Positions 56,397 through 64,000 of a stretch of DNA of 64,000 nt are shown here, piece after piece (within the stretch, counting starts at the first letter, position 1; each line of letters begins with the position of its first letter). The stretch covers positions 1 to 64,000 of the forward strand of contig JACDGV010000002.1 of assembly GCA_013821425.1 (NCBI GenBank), in the 5' to 3' direction. The notes under the pieces were generated by a model that was not told the origin of the DNA, did no database searches, and saw only the letters and a list, made by a program, of their open reading frames with translations. This DNA is from Nitrosospira sp. (lineage in GTDB: Bacteria; Pseudomonadota; Gammaproteobacteria; Burkholderiales; Nitrosomonadaceae). The position numbers were made by a program, and so were the translations under genes.

Positions 56397-57266
56397 CTAG
56401 CGAAGCCCCTGCGAGATGAAGCGCATCGACAGATCTACTGCCGTAATATCCTTGGTGAGGCTACCGACGGAAATTCGATCCACACCGGTTTCTGCTACCG
56501 CGCGAACGTTCTCCAGCGTCACCCCTCCGGAGGCCTCCAGTGCCGCGGCCCGGTTTGTCAACCGCGCGTTCACTATCACTGCGTCAGCCAAATCATCGAG
56601 ATCGAAATTGTCCAGCAGAACCAGTTTCGCCCCCGCGTCCAGCGCGCGGCGCAAATCATCCAGTGATTCCACTTCTATTTGAACAGACACCCCTGGCGGT
56701 GAAATCTTTTTCGCCGCGCGCAGAGCGGGCGCGATGCCGCCCGCAGCGATGATATGGTTCTCCTTGATGAGGATGCCATCGTATAAGCCCAAGCGATGGT
56801 TGGTGCCGCCACCGCATCTGACTGCATACTTTTGCGCCAGCCTTAAACCCGGTATTGTCTTACGCGTATCCACAATTGCGGCGCCTGTTCCCGCGACCTC
56901 CTCCATGTAGAGCCGGGTTCGTGCCGCCACTGCCGACAGCAATTGCAGAAAGTTGAGCGCCGTACGCTCCCCGGTGAGGAGCGCACGGGCATTACCCTTT
57001 ATTTCGCAGAGTGTCTGTCCGCCGGTGATCGGATCTCCATCCTGTGCGAACCAATGCACTGCGGCTTGCGGGGAAAGTAGGCGAAAACAGGTCTGGAACC
57101 ACTCGGCACCGCATAAAACTGCGTCTTCGCGGCTGATAACGGCGGCTACCGCAGTTTCGCCGGCTGGAATGAGATTTGCGGTAAGGTCACCCGTGCCGGT
57201 ATCCTCCGCCAGGGCCTGGCTGACGTTTTTCTCGATTTCCGTTAATACATCCATGTGGCGGCTCAT
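56397..57266 (-). CDS. nadC: Nicotinate-nucleotide pyrophosphorylase (quinolinate phosphoribosyltransferase)
   Basis: 289 residues. ALAEDTGTGDLTANLIPAGE, GERTALNFLQLLSAVAARTR, DTRKTIPGLRLAQKYAVRCGGGTNHRLGLYD and VEVESLDDLRRALDAGAKLVLLDNF are unmistakable, with the Arg/Lys/His residues that bind quinolinate and PRPP. It makes nicotinate mononucleotide in NAD synthesis. The start could be MSRHMD or MDVL. Confidence 0.96.
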   Translation of the reverse strand: MSRHMDVLTEIEKNVSQALAEDTGTGDLTANLIPAGETAVAAVISREDAVLCGAEWFQTCFRLLSPQAAVHWFAQDGDPITGGQTLCEIKGNARALLTGERTALNFLQLLSAVAARTRLYMEEVAGTGAAIVDTRKTIPGLRLAQKYAVRCGGGTNHRLGLYDGILIKENHIIAAGGIAPALRAAKKISPPGVSVQIEVESLDDLRRALDAGAKLVLLDNFDLDDLADAVIVNARLTNRAAALEASGGVTLENVRAVAETGVDRISVGSLTKDITAVDLSMRFISQGLR

Positions 57267-57682
57267 AGCTAAATCTACCTGATCAGGGAAAAGATGCCAT
57301 CAACTACTTACGTCATTCCACGGCGCAACCCGAAATTCAGCCCCCAGCCGGCAAGCTCAGACCAACGGCAAATGATATGCTCTGAATCATCGAAGCGAGT
57401 TTTCACAATATGATATTGAGTATTCCCTGACGACTTCAATAACGGTGGGGATTGCGGATATTCTAGCTGAAGATGCAATGCGGAGGGATTACAAGCCCGC
57501 AGTCCGGTTTCTCATGCGTCTCAAGAAGAAGACCTGGCACCGTGCCGTAACGGCATAGACCGCGGCAGCATCCTACTTCGTCAGGCGGTACGGGGGTAGC
57601 GTTGCTTTGATGTTCCCATGGTCTTGAAATTCGCCACCGTCCCCACATATACAACCCATCCTTAACCAGCAGAGGTATTTCC
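57267..57682. other. Divergent intergenic region with heat-shock promoter
   Basis: 416 bp between nadC and clpB. The left part shows nothing clear; the right part holds the sigma-32-type promoter listed separately and the AGAGGT ribosome-binding site of clpB. Confidence 0.6.
57623..57648 (+). promoter_or_regulatory. Sigma-32 (RpoH) type promoter of clpB
   Basis: CTTGAAA at 57623-57629, an 11-nt spacer, and CCCCACAT at 57641-57648 fit the RpoH consensus (CTTGAAA, then CCCCATNT). The site lies 34 bp before the clpB start, as expected for a heat-shock gene. Confidence 0.8.
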
Positions 57683-60289
57683 ATGCGTTTCGACAAGTTA
57701 ACCACCAAATTCCAGCAGGCGCTAGCTGACGCCCAAAGCATAGCCGTGGGCCAGGACAACCCCTATATCGAACCGCAGCATTTATTGCTCGCACTTTTGC
57801 AACAGGAGGGCGGCGGCATGCTCTCGTTGTTGCAGCGTGCCGGGGCCAATGTCCCGCCACTGCGTGACGCATTAAAAAAAACCATGGAACGCTTGCCCAA
57901 GGTGGAGGGCACCGGCGGTGAAATCAACGTATCCCGAGAGCTGAACAACTTACTCAATCTCGCCGACAAGGAGGCGCAAAAACGGGGCGACCAGTTTATC
58001 GCGTCCGAAATGTTCTTGCTGGCCGCGGTCCAGGATAAAGGCGAAACCGGCACGCTTTTACGGCAGCATGGCGCCAATCTCCCAGCGCTCGAGCAGGCGA
58101 TTAGCGCAGTGCGTGGAGGAGAGAATGTGGGAAGCGCGGAAGCGGAGGGCAGCCGCGAAGCCCTGAAAAAATATACGCTTGATCTTACCGAGCGTGCGCG
58201 CATCGGTAAGCTCGACCCGGTCATTGGGCGGGATGATGAAATCCGCCGAACCATCCAGGTATTGCAGCGGCGCACCAAGAATAATCCGGTTCTGATTGGG
58301 GAGCCCGGCGTAGGCAAGACCGCGATCGTCGAAGGCCTGGCTCAGCGAATCGTAAACAGCGAAGTGCCGGAAACGTTGAAGGACAAGCGGGTGCTTTCGC
58401 TCGATATGGCCGCTCTGCTGGCGGGGGCAAAATACCGCGGGGAATTCGAGGAACGGCTGAAATCGGTATTGAAAGAGATCGCCCAGAGCGAAGGCAGCAT
58501 TATTGTTTTTATCGACGAGCTTCATACCATGGTGGGCGCCGGCAAGGCCGAAGGCGCGATTGACGCGGGCAACATGCTCAAGCCCGCGCTTGCGCGCGGA
58601 GAACTGCACTGCGTGGGCGCAACCACCCTGAACGAATACCGCAAGTACATCGAGAAGGATGCCGCTCTGGAAAGGCGTTTCCAGAAGGTGCTGGTGGATG
58701 AACCGACGGTGGAAGCGACCATCGCCATCCTGCGCGGCTTGCAGGAAAGATACGAAGTGCATCATGGCGTAGACATTACGGACCCGGCCATCGTGGCTGC
58801 TGCCGAGCTGTCTCACCGTTATGTAACCGACCGCTTCCTGCCCGATAAGGCCATCGATCTTATTGATGAAGCGGCGGCGCGGATTCGGATGGAAATCGAC
58901 TCCAAACCGGAGGTAATGGATAAGCTCGACCGGCGGCTGATCCAGCTCAAGATTGAACGCGAAGCCATGAAGAAGGAGAAAGACGAGGCCTCGCAGAAGC
59001 GCCTGGGCCTGCTGGAAGATGAAATCGCCAAACTGGAGCGCGAGTACGCCGATCTCGAAGAAATCTGGAAAGCGGAGAAATCCCAGGTGCAGGGCGTCCA
59101 GCACATCAAGGAAGAAATGGAGAAGGTCAAGCTGGAAATGGAAGCCGCCCGGCGCATGGGAGACTGGCAGAAGGTTTCGGAATTGCAGTATGGACGGATT
59201 CCGCAGCTGGAAGCGCAATTGCAGGCGCATCCCGGCGAGGAGGACCGGGGGACCGAAACTGCGGGACAAGCGGCGGAGAAGAAGCCGAAGCTTCTGCGCA
59301 CCCAGGTTGGGGCGGAGGAAATTGCCGAGGTGGTTTCGCGCGCAACCGGCATACCCGTCTCCAAAATGATGCAGGGCGAGCGCGAAAAACTCCTGCATAT
59401 GGAGGAGAAGCTGCACGAGCGGGTAATCGGACAGAACGAAGCGGTGCGGCTGGTGTCAGACGCCATACGCCGGTCGCGCGCCGGATTGGCTGATCCAAAC
59501 CGCCCTTACGGTTCTTTTTTATTTCTGGGGCCGACCGGCGTGGGGAAGACGGAGTTATGCAAGACCCTGGCCGGGTTTCTGTTTGATTCAGAGGAGCATC
59601 TCATCCGCATCGATATGTCGGAGTTCATGGAGAAACACTCGGTTGCGCGCCTGATCGGGGCGCCTCCGGGCTATGTGGGCTACGAGGAAGGCGGCTACCT
59701 CACGGAGGCGGTGCGCAGGAAGCCTTATTCGGTGATTCTGCTGGATGAGGTCGAAAAGGCGCACCCCGACGTATTCAATGTGCTGCTGCAGGTGCTGGAC
59801 GACGGACGCATGACGGATGGGCAGGGACGCACTGTGGATTTCAAGAATACCGTAGTGGTCATGACTTCCAATTTGGGGTCGCAGATGATCCAGCAAATGG
59901 CGGGCGATGACTACCAGGTTATCAAGCTCGCGGTGATGGGGGAGGTGAAAGCTTATTTCCGGCCCGAATTCATTAATCGCATCGATGAGGTGGTCGTGTT
60001 CCATGCGCTGGATGAGAAGCATATCCAGTCCATTGCGCGGATTCAGTTGCAGTACCTGGAAACGAGGCTGGCAAAACTCCAGATGAACTTGGAAGTGACC
60101 GACGCGGCGCTGGCGGAACTCGCTCAGGCGGGTTTCGATCCGGTATTTGGCGCGCGCCCGCTGAAGCGCGCAATCCAGGCGCAGATCGAGAACCCTCTGG
60201 CAAAGGAAATCCTGGAGGGGCGTTTCGGGGCGAAGGACACCATAAAGGTCGATCTCCGGAATGGTGCGATCGTGTTTTCAAAAACATGA
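57683..60289 (+). CDS. clpB: ClpB disaggregase
   Basis: 868 residues. N-terminal domain (1-150; [20 protein letters not shown]), AAA1 with Walker A GEPGVGKT and FIDELHT, a coiled-coil middle domain (about 400-530; [20 protein letters not shown]), AAA2 with [19 protein letters not shown] and sensor residues, and the end [14 protein letters not shown]. It rescues aggregated proteins with DnaK. Length is normal. The middle domain has an Ala/Gly-rich insertion ([20 protein letters not shown]) after residue 515. Confidence 0.97.
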   Translation: MRFDKLTTKFQQALADAQSIAVGQDNPYIEPQHLLLALLQQEGGGMLSLLQRAGANVPPLRDALKKTMERLPKVEGTGGEINVSRELNNLLNLADKEAQKRGDQFIASEMFLLAAVQDKGETGTLLRQHGANLPALEQAISAVRGGENVGSAEAEGSREALKKYTLDLTERARIGKLDPVIGRDDEIRRTIQVLQRRTKNNPVLIGEPGVGKTAIVEGLAQRIVNSEVPETLKDKRVLSLDMAALLAGAKYRGEFEERLKSVLKEIAQSEGSIIVFIDELHTMVGAGKAEGAIDAGNMLKPALARGELHCVGATTLNEYRKYIEKDAALERRFQKVLVDEPTVEATIAILRGLQERYEVHHGVDITDPAIVAAAELSHRYVTDRFLPDKAIDLIDEAAARIRMEIDSKPEVMDKLDRRLIQLKIEREAMKKEKDEASQKRLGLLEDEIAKLEREYADLEEIWKAEKSQVQGVQHIKEEMEKVKLEMEAARRMGDWQKVSELQYGRIPQLEAQLQAHPGEEDRGTETAGQAAEKKPKLLRTQVGAEEIAEVVSRATGIPVSKMMQGEREKLLHMEEKLHERVIGQNEAVRLVSDAIRRSRAGLADPNRPYGSFLFLGPTGVGKTELCKTLAGFLFDSEEHLIRIDMSEFMEKHSVARLIGAPPGYVGYEEGGYLTEAVRRKPYSVILLDEVEKAHPDVFNVLLQVLDDGRMTDGQGRTVDFKNTVVVMTSNLGSQMIQQMAGDDYQVIKLAVMGEVKAYFRPEFINRIDEVVVFHALDEKHIQSIARIQLQYLETRLAKLQMNLEVTDAALAELAQAGFDPVFGARPLKRAIQAQIENPLAKEILEGRFGAKDTIKVDLRNGAIVFSKT

Positions 60290-60352
60290 ACCGCCTAAAG
60301 GTTGACTGTGGCGGGCATGGGCAGGGACGGCGTGAGAAGACTCGGGTGGAGG

Positions 60353-60374
60353 GACTTGTTCAGCGCTTCCCTAA
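60353..60374 (+). repeat. Dispersed motif copy 4
   Basis: GACTTGTTCAGCGCTTCCCTAA, close to the consensus of the other three copies. It lies between clpB and dapA, 64 bp after the clpB stop. Confidence 0.55.
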
Positions 60375-60436
60375 TGGGGTAGGGCGGCGAATATTCTTGG
60401 CAGGGCGAGATTCAGGTAAAATAGTCGTTTTCCCGG

Positions 60437-61354
60437 ATGAATTCCATGGATAGTGTCGCAATAAAAGGCAGCCTTGTCGCTATCGTCACGCCCATGCATG
60501 ACAATGGCGAACTGGATCTGGAGCGTTTTGATGCACTGATCGACTATCACGTGTCCGAGGGGTCGGATGGCATCGTAGTGGTCGGGACAACGGGCGAGTC
60601 GCCGACCGTAGACTTTGATGAGCATCATCTGCTGATCAGGGCCGCGGTCGAGAGAGCAGCGGGTCGCGTGCCGGTTATCGCGGGTACCGGCGCCAATTCC
60701 ACACGTGAGGCTGTCGATCTGTCCATCTTTGCCAAGAACGCGGGAGCGCAGGCAAGCCTGTCGGTGGTTCCCTATTACAATAAACCCACGCAGGAAGGCT
60801 TGTACCAGCACTTCAGGGCAGTCGCAGAGGCGGTGGATATTCCGCAGATTCTGTACAACGTGCCCGGCAGGACGGTGGCCGACATAGCGAATGATACCGT
60901 ACTGCGATTGGCGGAAATCCCCAATATCATCGGGATCAAGGATGCGACTGGCGACATGGGGCGCGGTTTTGAACTGCTATGCCGGGCTCCGGAAGGCTTT
61001 GCGGTGTATAGTGGAGACGATGCGAGCGGACTGGCCCTGCTGCTGCTGGGCGGGCACGGCGTGATTTCGGTTACCGCCAACGTCGCGCCGAGACTGATGC
61101 ATGAAATGTGCATTGCGGCTTTCGCCGGGGATCTTGCCGCAGCTCGCGCGGTCAACGGCAAGCTGTTGCGCCTGCACACCGATTTGTTCGTGGAGGCCAA
61201 CCCTATTCCCGTGAAGTGGGCGGTTTCTCAAATGGGGCTGATAGGCGCTGGTCTGCGCCTGCCCTTGACGCCGCTATCGGATAAATGCCACCAGGTTGTC
61301 CTGGAGGCGATGCGCGAGGCTGATATAACCCATATTAACAGTTGGCCAATTTAA
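60437..61354 (+). CDS. dapA: 4-hydroxy-tetrahydrodipicolinate synthase
   Basis: 305 residues. [72 protein letters not shown] (Tyr) and the Schiff-base Lys in [11 protein letters not shown] identify DapA. It condenses pyruvate with aspartate semialdehyde for lysine and cell-wall diaminopimelate. The start may be codon 1 or 4 (MNS-MDS). Followed 40 bp later by bamC, the usual order in this group. Confidence 0.96.
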   Translation: MNSMDSVAIKGSLVAIVTPMHDNGELDLERFDALIDYHVSEGSDGIVVVGTTGESPTVDFDEHHLLIRAAVERAAGRVPVIAGTGANSTREAVDLSIFAKNAGAQASLSVVPYYNKPTQEGLYQHFRAVAEAVDIPQILYNVPGRTVADIANDTVLRLAEIPNIIGIKDATGDMGRGFELLCRAPEGFAVYSGDDASGLALLLLGGHGVISVTANVAPRLMHEMCIAAFAGDLAAARAVNGKLLRLHTDLFVEANPIPVKWAVSQMGLIGAGLRLPLTPLSDKCHQVVLEAMREADITHINSWPI

Positions 61355-61394
61355 TGGTGTTAAAGATCGGATACGAAAAGGTTAAGCATTGCAC

Positions 61395-62504
61395 ATGAAA
61401 TGGCGGATAGTGGTTGCGCTATGCTTGGCTGTGATGGCGACGGGATGTAACCTGCTGCCGGAAGGCAAAAAAATAAATTACAAATCCGCGGGCAAACTGC
61501 CGCCGCTCGAAATCCCGCCCGACCTGACGGCTCCCGGTTCGGATGACCGTTATCTTGTTCCGGACATCAGCCCATCGGGCAGCGCCACATTTTCGGCCTA
61601 CAGCCAGGAGCGCAACAAGAACCCCACGAGCAGTGGGGCTACGGTTTTGCCCACGCTGGATGAGGCCGGCGTGCGCATGGAGCGTTCCGGCACGCAGCGC
61701 TGGCTGGTGGTGAAAGGCGAGCCGGATGAGGTATGGCCGGTGGTTAAGGAGTTCTGGCATGAATTGGGTTTCCTAATCAAGATAGAAATGCCGGAAGCGG
61801 GGGTAATGGAGACCGACTGGGCGGAAAACCGGGCCAAGATTCCGGAGGATATCATCCGCAACACCCTCTCGAAAATTCTGGACAGCTTATATTCAACCGC
61901 CGAGCGCGATAAGTTTCGTACGCGCTTGGAACGCGGCGAAGACGGTACCACCGAAATTTACATTAGCCACCGGGGCATGGATGAAGTGTTCGAGGGCGGC
62001 AATGTGCGAACCGTATGGCAGCCAAGACCTCCTGATCCGGATCTTGAAGCAGAGATGCTTTCCCGTCTGATGATGCGTTTTGGCGTAGCGGAAGAACGCG
62101 CCCGATCGGCGGTGGCCAGTACAGGTCCTATAGAGGAGCGCGCGCGTCTCAGCCGTGATAAGGGCGACGTCCTCACTGTGAATGAAGCCTTCGATCGCTC
62201 TTGGCGCCGTGTCGGATTGGCACTGGACCGTATCGGCTTCACGGTCGAGGATCGTAATCGCTCCCAGGGGATTTACTATGTGCGTTATATCGACCCGGAT
62301 GTAGACAGTGGGGTGGGGGGAGGTTTCCTGTCGAAACTTGCCTTCTGGCGTGACGAAACCTCTGAAAAGCCAGGTCAATACCGTATTTTGCTAAGTGAGA
62401 CGGAAGCCGGTACCGAAGTGAAAGTGCTGAACCCGGGCGGCGAGCCAGAAAAATCCAACAATGCAAACCGCATATTGAGGCTGCTCTATGAACAGTTGAA
62501 GTAA
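61395..62504 (+). CDS. bamC: Outer-membrane assembly lipoprotein BamC
   Basis: 369 residues from the ATG at 61395 (the TTG two codons earlier is less likely). MKWRIVVALCLAVMATGC is a lipoprotein signal with Cys18. LPPLEIPPDLTAPGSDDRYL is the conserved unstructured BamD-binding segment; two helix-grip domains follow (MERSGTQRWLVVKGEPDEVW and then VNEAFDRSWRRVGLALDRIG). BamC is an accessory part of the BAM complex that folds beta-barrels. C-terminus ends YEQLK. Confidence 0.93.
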   Translation: MKWRIVVALCLAVMATGCNLLPEGKKINYKSAGKLPPLEIPPDLTAPGSDDRYLVPDISPSGSATFSAYSQERNKNPTSSGATVLPTLDEAGVRMERSGTQRWLVVKGEPDEVWPVVKEFWHELGFLIKIEMPEAGVMETDWAENRAKIPEDIIRNTLSKILDSLYSTAERDKFRTRLERGEDGTTEIYISHRGMDEVFEGGNVRTVWQPRPPDPDLEAEMLSRLMMRFGVAEERARSAVASTGPIEERARLSRDKGDVLTVNEAFDRSWRRVGLALDRIGFTVEDRNRSQGIYYVRYIDPDVDSGVGGGFLSKLAFWRDETSEKPGQYRILLSETEAGTEVKVLNPGGEPEKSNNANRILRLLYEQLK

Positions 62505-62555
62505 CGGCAGGTGGAAGTTAACCGCGTCGCTGGCGTGGCAAAAGTGCCGCAAGTT

Positions 62556-62597
62556 GTACTTCAGTCCAATAGACGAGAGTTTAGAAGCGTGTAAGAT
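62556..62597 (+). promoter_or_regulatory. Palindromic operator and -10 box of small RNA unit 2
   Basis: GTACTTCAGTCC (62556-62567) followed by AATAG matches the site at 27680 in 10 of 12 positions, and TAAGAT (62592-62597) again lies 30.5 nt from its centre. Confidence 0.5.
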
Positions 62598-62603
62598 TTG
62601 TAA

Positions 62604-62682
62604 CCGGGGAAATAATTATTGTTTCTCCAATATAGCGGGTGCCTTATAGCCCGGCGCAGTCATCCTGTGCCGGGCTTTTTCT
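62604..62682 (+). ncRNA. Putative small RNA, member 2 of a two-copy family
   Basis: Expected transcript of about 80 nt. A 5' hairpin pairs GGGGAAA (62606-62612) with TTTCTCC (about 62622-62628), followed by a linker and the terminator 62648-62682. Matches the layout of the unit at 27728-27819. It begins about 100 bp after bamC and may be transcribed on its own. Inferred. Confidence 0.45.
62648..62682 (+). terminator. Strong intrinsic terminator
   Basis: AGCCCGGCGCA (62648-62658) pairs with TGTGCCGGGCT (62666-62676), one G-U pair, followed by TTTTCTTG. A group IIC intron end abuts it. Confidence 0.9.
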
Positions 62683-62683
62683 T

Positions 62684-63355
62684 GTGCGCCCAGCATGGGT
62701 GCACTCTTGCGGGTGGAAGTCCCGCCGTAAGTTGATCACAGCGAACGCAACAACTGAAGACTGAGTGGCCCAATATCCGCGAGCAGCTGCTGGCAGGGAC
62801 ATACCGGCCCAGTCCGGTACGCCGGGTAACGATCCCGAAGCCGGAGGGTGGCGAGCGCGAGCTTGGCATTCCGACGGCGACGGATCGACTGATCCAGCAG
62901 GCACTGCTACAGGTGCTGCAGCCGATTCTGGACCGCACATTTAGCGAGCACAGCTACGGCTTTCGGCCGGAACGGCGTGTACACGACGCGGTGTTAGCCG
63001 CGCAGTTGTACGTACAGTCTGGCCGGCGGGTTGTGGTGGACGTGGACCTGGAGAAATTCTTCGATCGGGTCAACCACGACATTCTGATCGACCGCCTACA
63101 CAAGCGTATCGGGGACGCCGGAGTGGTCCGGCTGATTCGGGCGTATTTGGCCCATGCCCCTGCCATGTCGCGCAGCGGGCGGCTACGAACTCGCGATGCT
63201 GGTGGCGAAACAGCAATGGTGACATCAAACGGGTACTCACCGTCGCGCACTTTGATCGCCTTGGCGTACCCCGTCTCTCATGACCTCAACTTCTCGAATC
63301 GCCCGGTGCGGACCCAATGCCGGGTGGTGTGGCAGGGGCCAGGTAGGACGCCCCC
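62684..63355 (+). mobile_element. Group IIC intron remnant (internally deleted)
   Basis: The 5' end GTGCGCCCAGCATGGGTGCA, followed by GGGTGGAAGTCCC, matches the start of group IIC intron RNA. Most of domain I is missing. A piece of the reverse transcriptase follows (62760-63160), then another deletion. The 3' end has domain V at about 63296-63330: GAATCGCCCGG ... CCGGGTGG, with the CGC catalytic triad typical of class C. A domain VI-like hairpin (AGGGGC ... GCCCCCT) ends near 63355. It lies right behind a terminator, the known target preference of class C introns. About 670 nt instead of nearly 2 kb. Confidence 0.8.
62760..63160 (+). pseudogene. Reverse transcriptase fragment of the group IIC intron
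   Basis: The frame reads EWPNIREQLLAGTYRPSPVR, then IPKPEGGERELGIPTATDRL, SEHSYGFRPERRVHDAV, VVVDVDLEKFFDRVNHDILI and LIRAYL: the fingers and early palm of group II intron reverse transcriptases, including the first catalytic Asp. The YADD catalytic loop, maturase X domain and endonuclease end are gone. Non-functional. Confidence 0.85.
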
Positions 63356-63789
63356 TAGTTCGGGGGTTCCAGCCGGGCATTCATGGTAATTTTTGCCTTT
63401 AGAACCTTCGATACGGGGCAGCCCTCTTTCGCCTTGTTCGTAATTTCCTCAAACTTGGCTTTATCCGCGCCGGGAATCCTGGCTACTACGTCAAGGTGGC
63501 TCGTGGTAATCTCAAATCCGTCACCTATTTTTTCGAGGGTGATATCCACATGGGTTTCGATTCGCTCCGGCGTGAGGCCGGATTCTTCCAGCATTAAGGA
63601 AAGGGCCATCGAAAAACAGCCGGCGTGGGCGGCTCCTATCAATTCCTCCGGGTTGGTGCCTTTGCCATTTTCAAACCGTGAGTTGAAACCGTAAGGGGCT
63701 TCGCTAAGCACTCCCGTTTCGGTGGAAATCGTGCCGCCGCCATCCTTGATGCCGCCCTTCCAGACTGCCCATGCTTTCTTTGTGCTCAT
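63355..63789 (-). CDS. OsmC-type organic hydroperoxide reductase
   Basis: 144 residues; AAGGAG sits 5 nt before the ATG. Both catalytic Cys residues are present: AAHAGCFSMALSLMLE and KEGCPVSKVLKA. The start KKAWAVWKGGIKDGGGTIST matches OsmC rather than Ohr. It reduces organic peroxides, protecting under osmotic or oxidative stress. The intron's 3' end touches its stop codon. Confidence 0.93.
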   Translation of the reverse strand: MSTKKAWAVWKGGIKDGGGTISTETGVLSEAPYGFNSRFENGKGTNPEELIGAAHAGCFSMALSLMLEESGLTPERIETHVDITLEKIGDGFEITTSHLDVVARIPGADKAKFEEITNKAKEGCPVSKVLKAKITMNARLEPPN

Positions 63790-63907
63790 GATTGCTCCTT
63801 GTTTAAAAACTGTTGCTCCAGTTTTTTCGTAAAAAGCTGATCAATGCCGCAGCACCGGAGCGAAAAGCAAGTCCGCCATCTGGAGGACTTACGCAAAATT
63901 TCTGCAA

Positions 63908-64000
63908 TCAATAGATATACAGGCTGTCTGACTGTTCCCCGAACATGGAGGTCGTTATGTCGTGATCATCCATGCGATCAATTGCCCTCGATAAAGCATC
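63908..64000 (-). CDS. C-terminal fragment of an unknown protein (cut by window edge)
   Basis: The minus strand is open from the window edge to a TGA at 63908, giving 30 residues that end ITTSMFGEQSDSLYIY. The acidic, protein-like composition suggests a real C-terminus, but it is too short to name. Confidence 0.35.
   Translation of the reverse strand, partial: DALSRAIDRMDDHDITTSMFGEQSDSLYIY

Noticed and set aside
58058-59416. 452-codon minus-strand frame
   Set aside because: Antisense to clpB; no start signal or recognisable domain.
1-64000. CRISPR arrays, tRNA and rRNA genes, prophage modules
   Set aside because: Scanned for regular repeats, tRNA-like cloverleaf ends and phage structural genes; none seen. 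One phage-style small gene at 21646-21960 is not enough to call a prophage.

Overview
The window looks like a chromosome segment of a betaproteobacterium, most likely an ammonia oxidiser of the Nitrosomonadaceae (Nitrosospira type). This is inferred from gene style and order: an alaA-hom-thrC cluster, dapA-bamC, a seven-function Mrp antiporter operon with an A-B fusion, and many signalling genes. No marker such as rRNA or amo is present, and no database search was possible.

Layout. 1-624: the end of an IS3-family element (IS407-like) that has cut the 5' end of an unknown gene. 764-5115: a secreted TPR protein, a ribosome-hibernation pair (short HPF plus a baeRF-type protein) and a DUF421 membrane protein. 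5476-8467: a NarX/NarL-like two-component system whose kinase carries a tandemly duplicated sensor domain, and a lipoprotein gene with palindromic upstream sites and a perfect 20-bp hairpin at its end. 8468-14951: an accessory stretch with a pair of paralogous tiny genes, a DUF421 remnant, a lipoprotein, a DUF2383-like protein and a frameshifted subtilase. 15388-21496: the mrpA-G operon. 21646-27464: small unknown genes, a NodB-type deacetylase, three broken genes, a VOC protein and an I78-type inhibitor. 27997-34104: CorC/HlyC-like and AI-2E-type membrane proteins, a frameshifted phosphoesterase, HU-crcB-DUF190, and class I aldolase. 34193-46657: a large EF-hand-like membrane protein, a LapD-like degenerate GGDEF/EAL protein, a histone-deacetylase-family enzyme, and a signalling operon (periplasmic binding protein, hybrid kinase with HPt, REC-EAL regulator). 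46687-62504: mostly housekeeping genes (alaA, hom, thrC, a YbdK-type ligase, mscS type, nadC, clpB, dapA, bamC). 62505-64000: a probable small RNA, an internally deleted group IIC intron, an OsmC protein and the edge of one more gene.

The most unusual observations are these. (1) Two distant intergenic units at about 27680-27819 and 62556-62682 share a palindromic site, the same 30.5-nt spacing to a TAAGAT -10 box, a 5' hairpin and a GC-rich terminator ending TTTTTCTTG; they look like two members of an undescribed regulated small-RNA family. (2) A decayed group IIC intron sits directly behind the terminator of the second unit. (3) Six genes in accessory positions carry a single lesion each: five one-base indels in homopolymer runs and one amber codon. 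The long housekeeping genes show none. (4) A dispersed motif of about 20 nt occurs four times in intergenic or gene-end positions.

The c-di-GMP theme is strong: a binding-protein-linked hybrid kinase probably feeds a REC-EAL phosphodiesterase, with a LapD-like receptor candidate 7-10 kb away. No tRNA, rRNA, CRISPR array or replication origin was seen.
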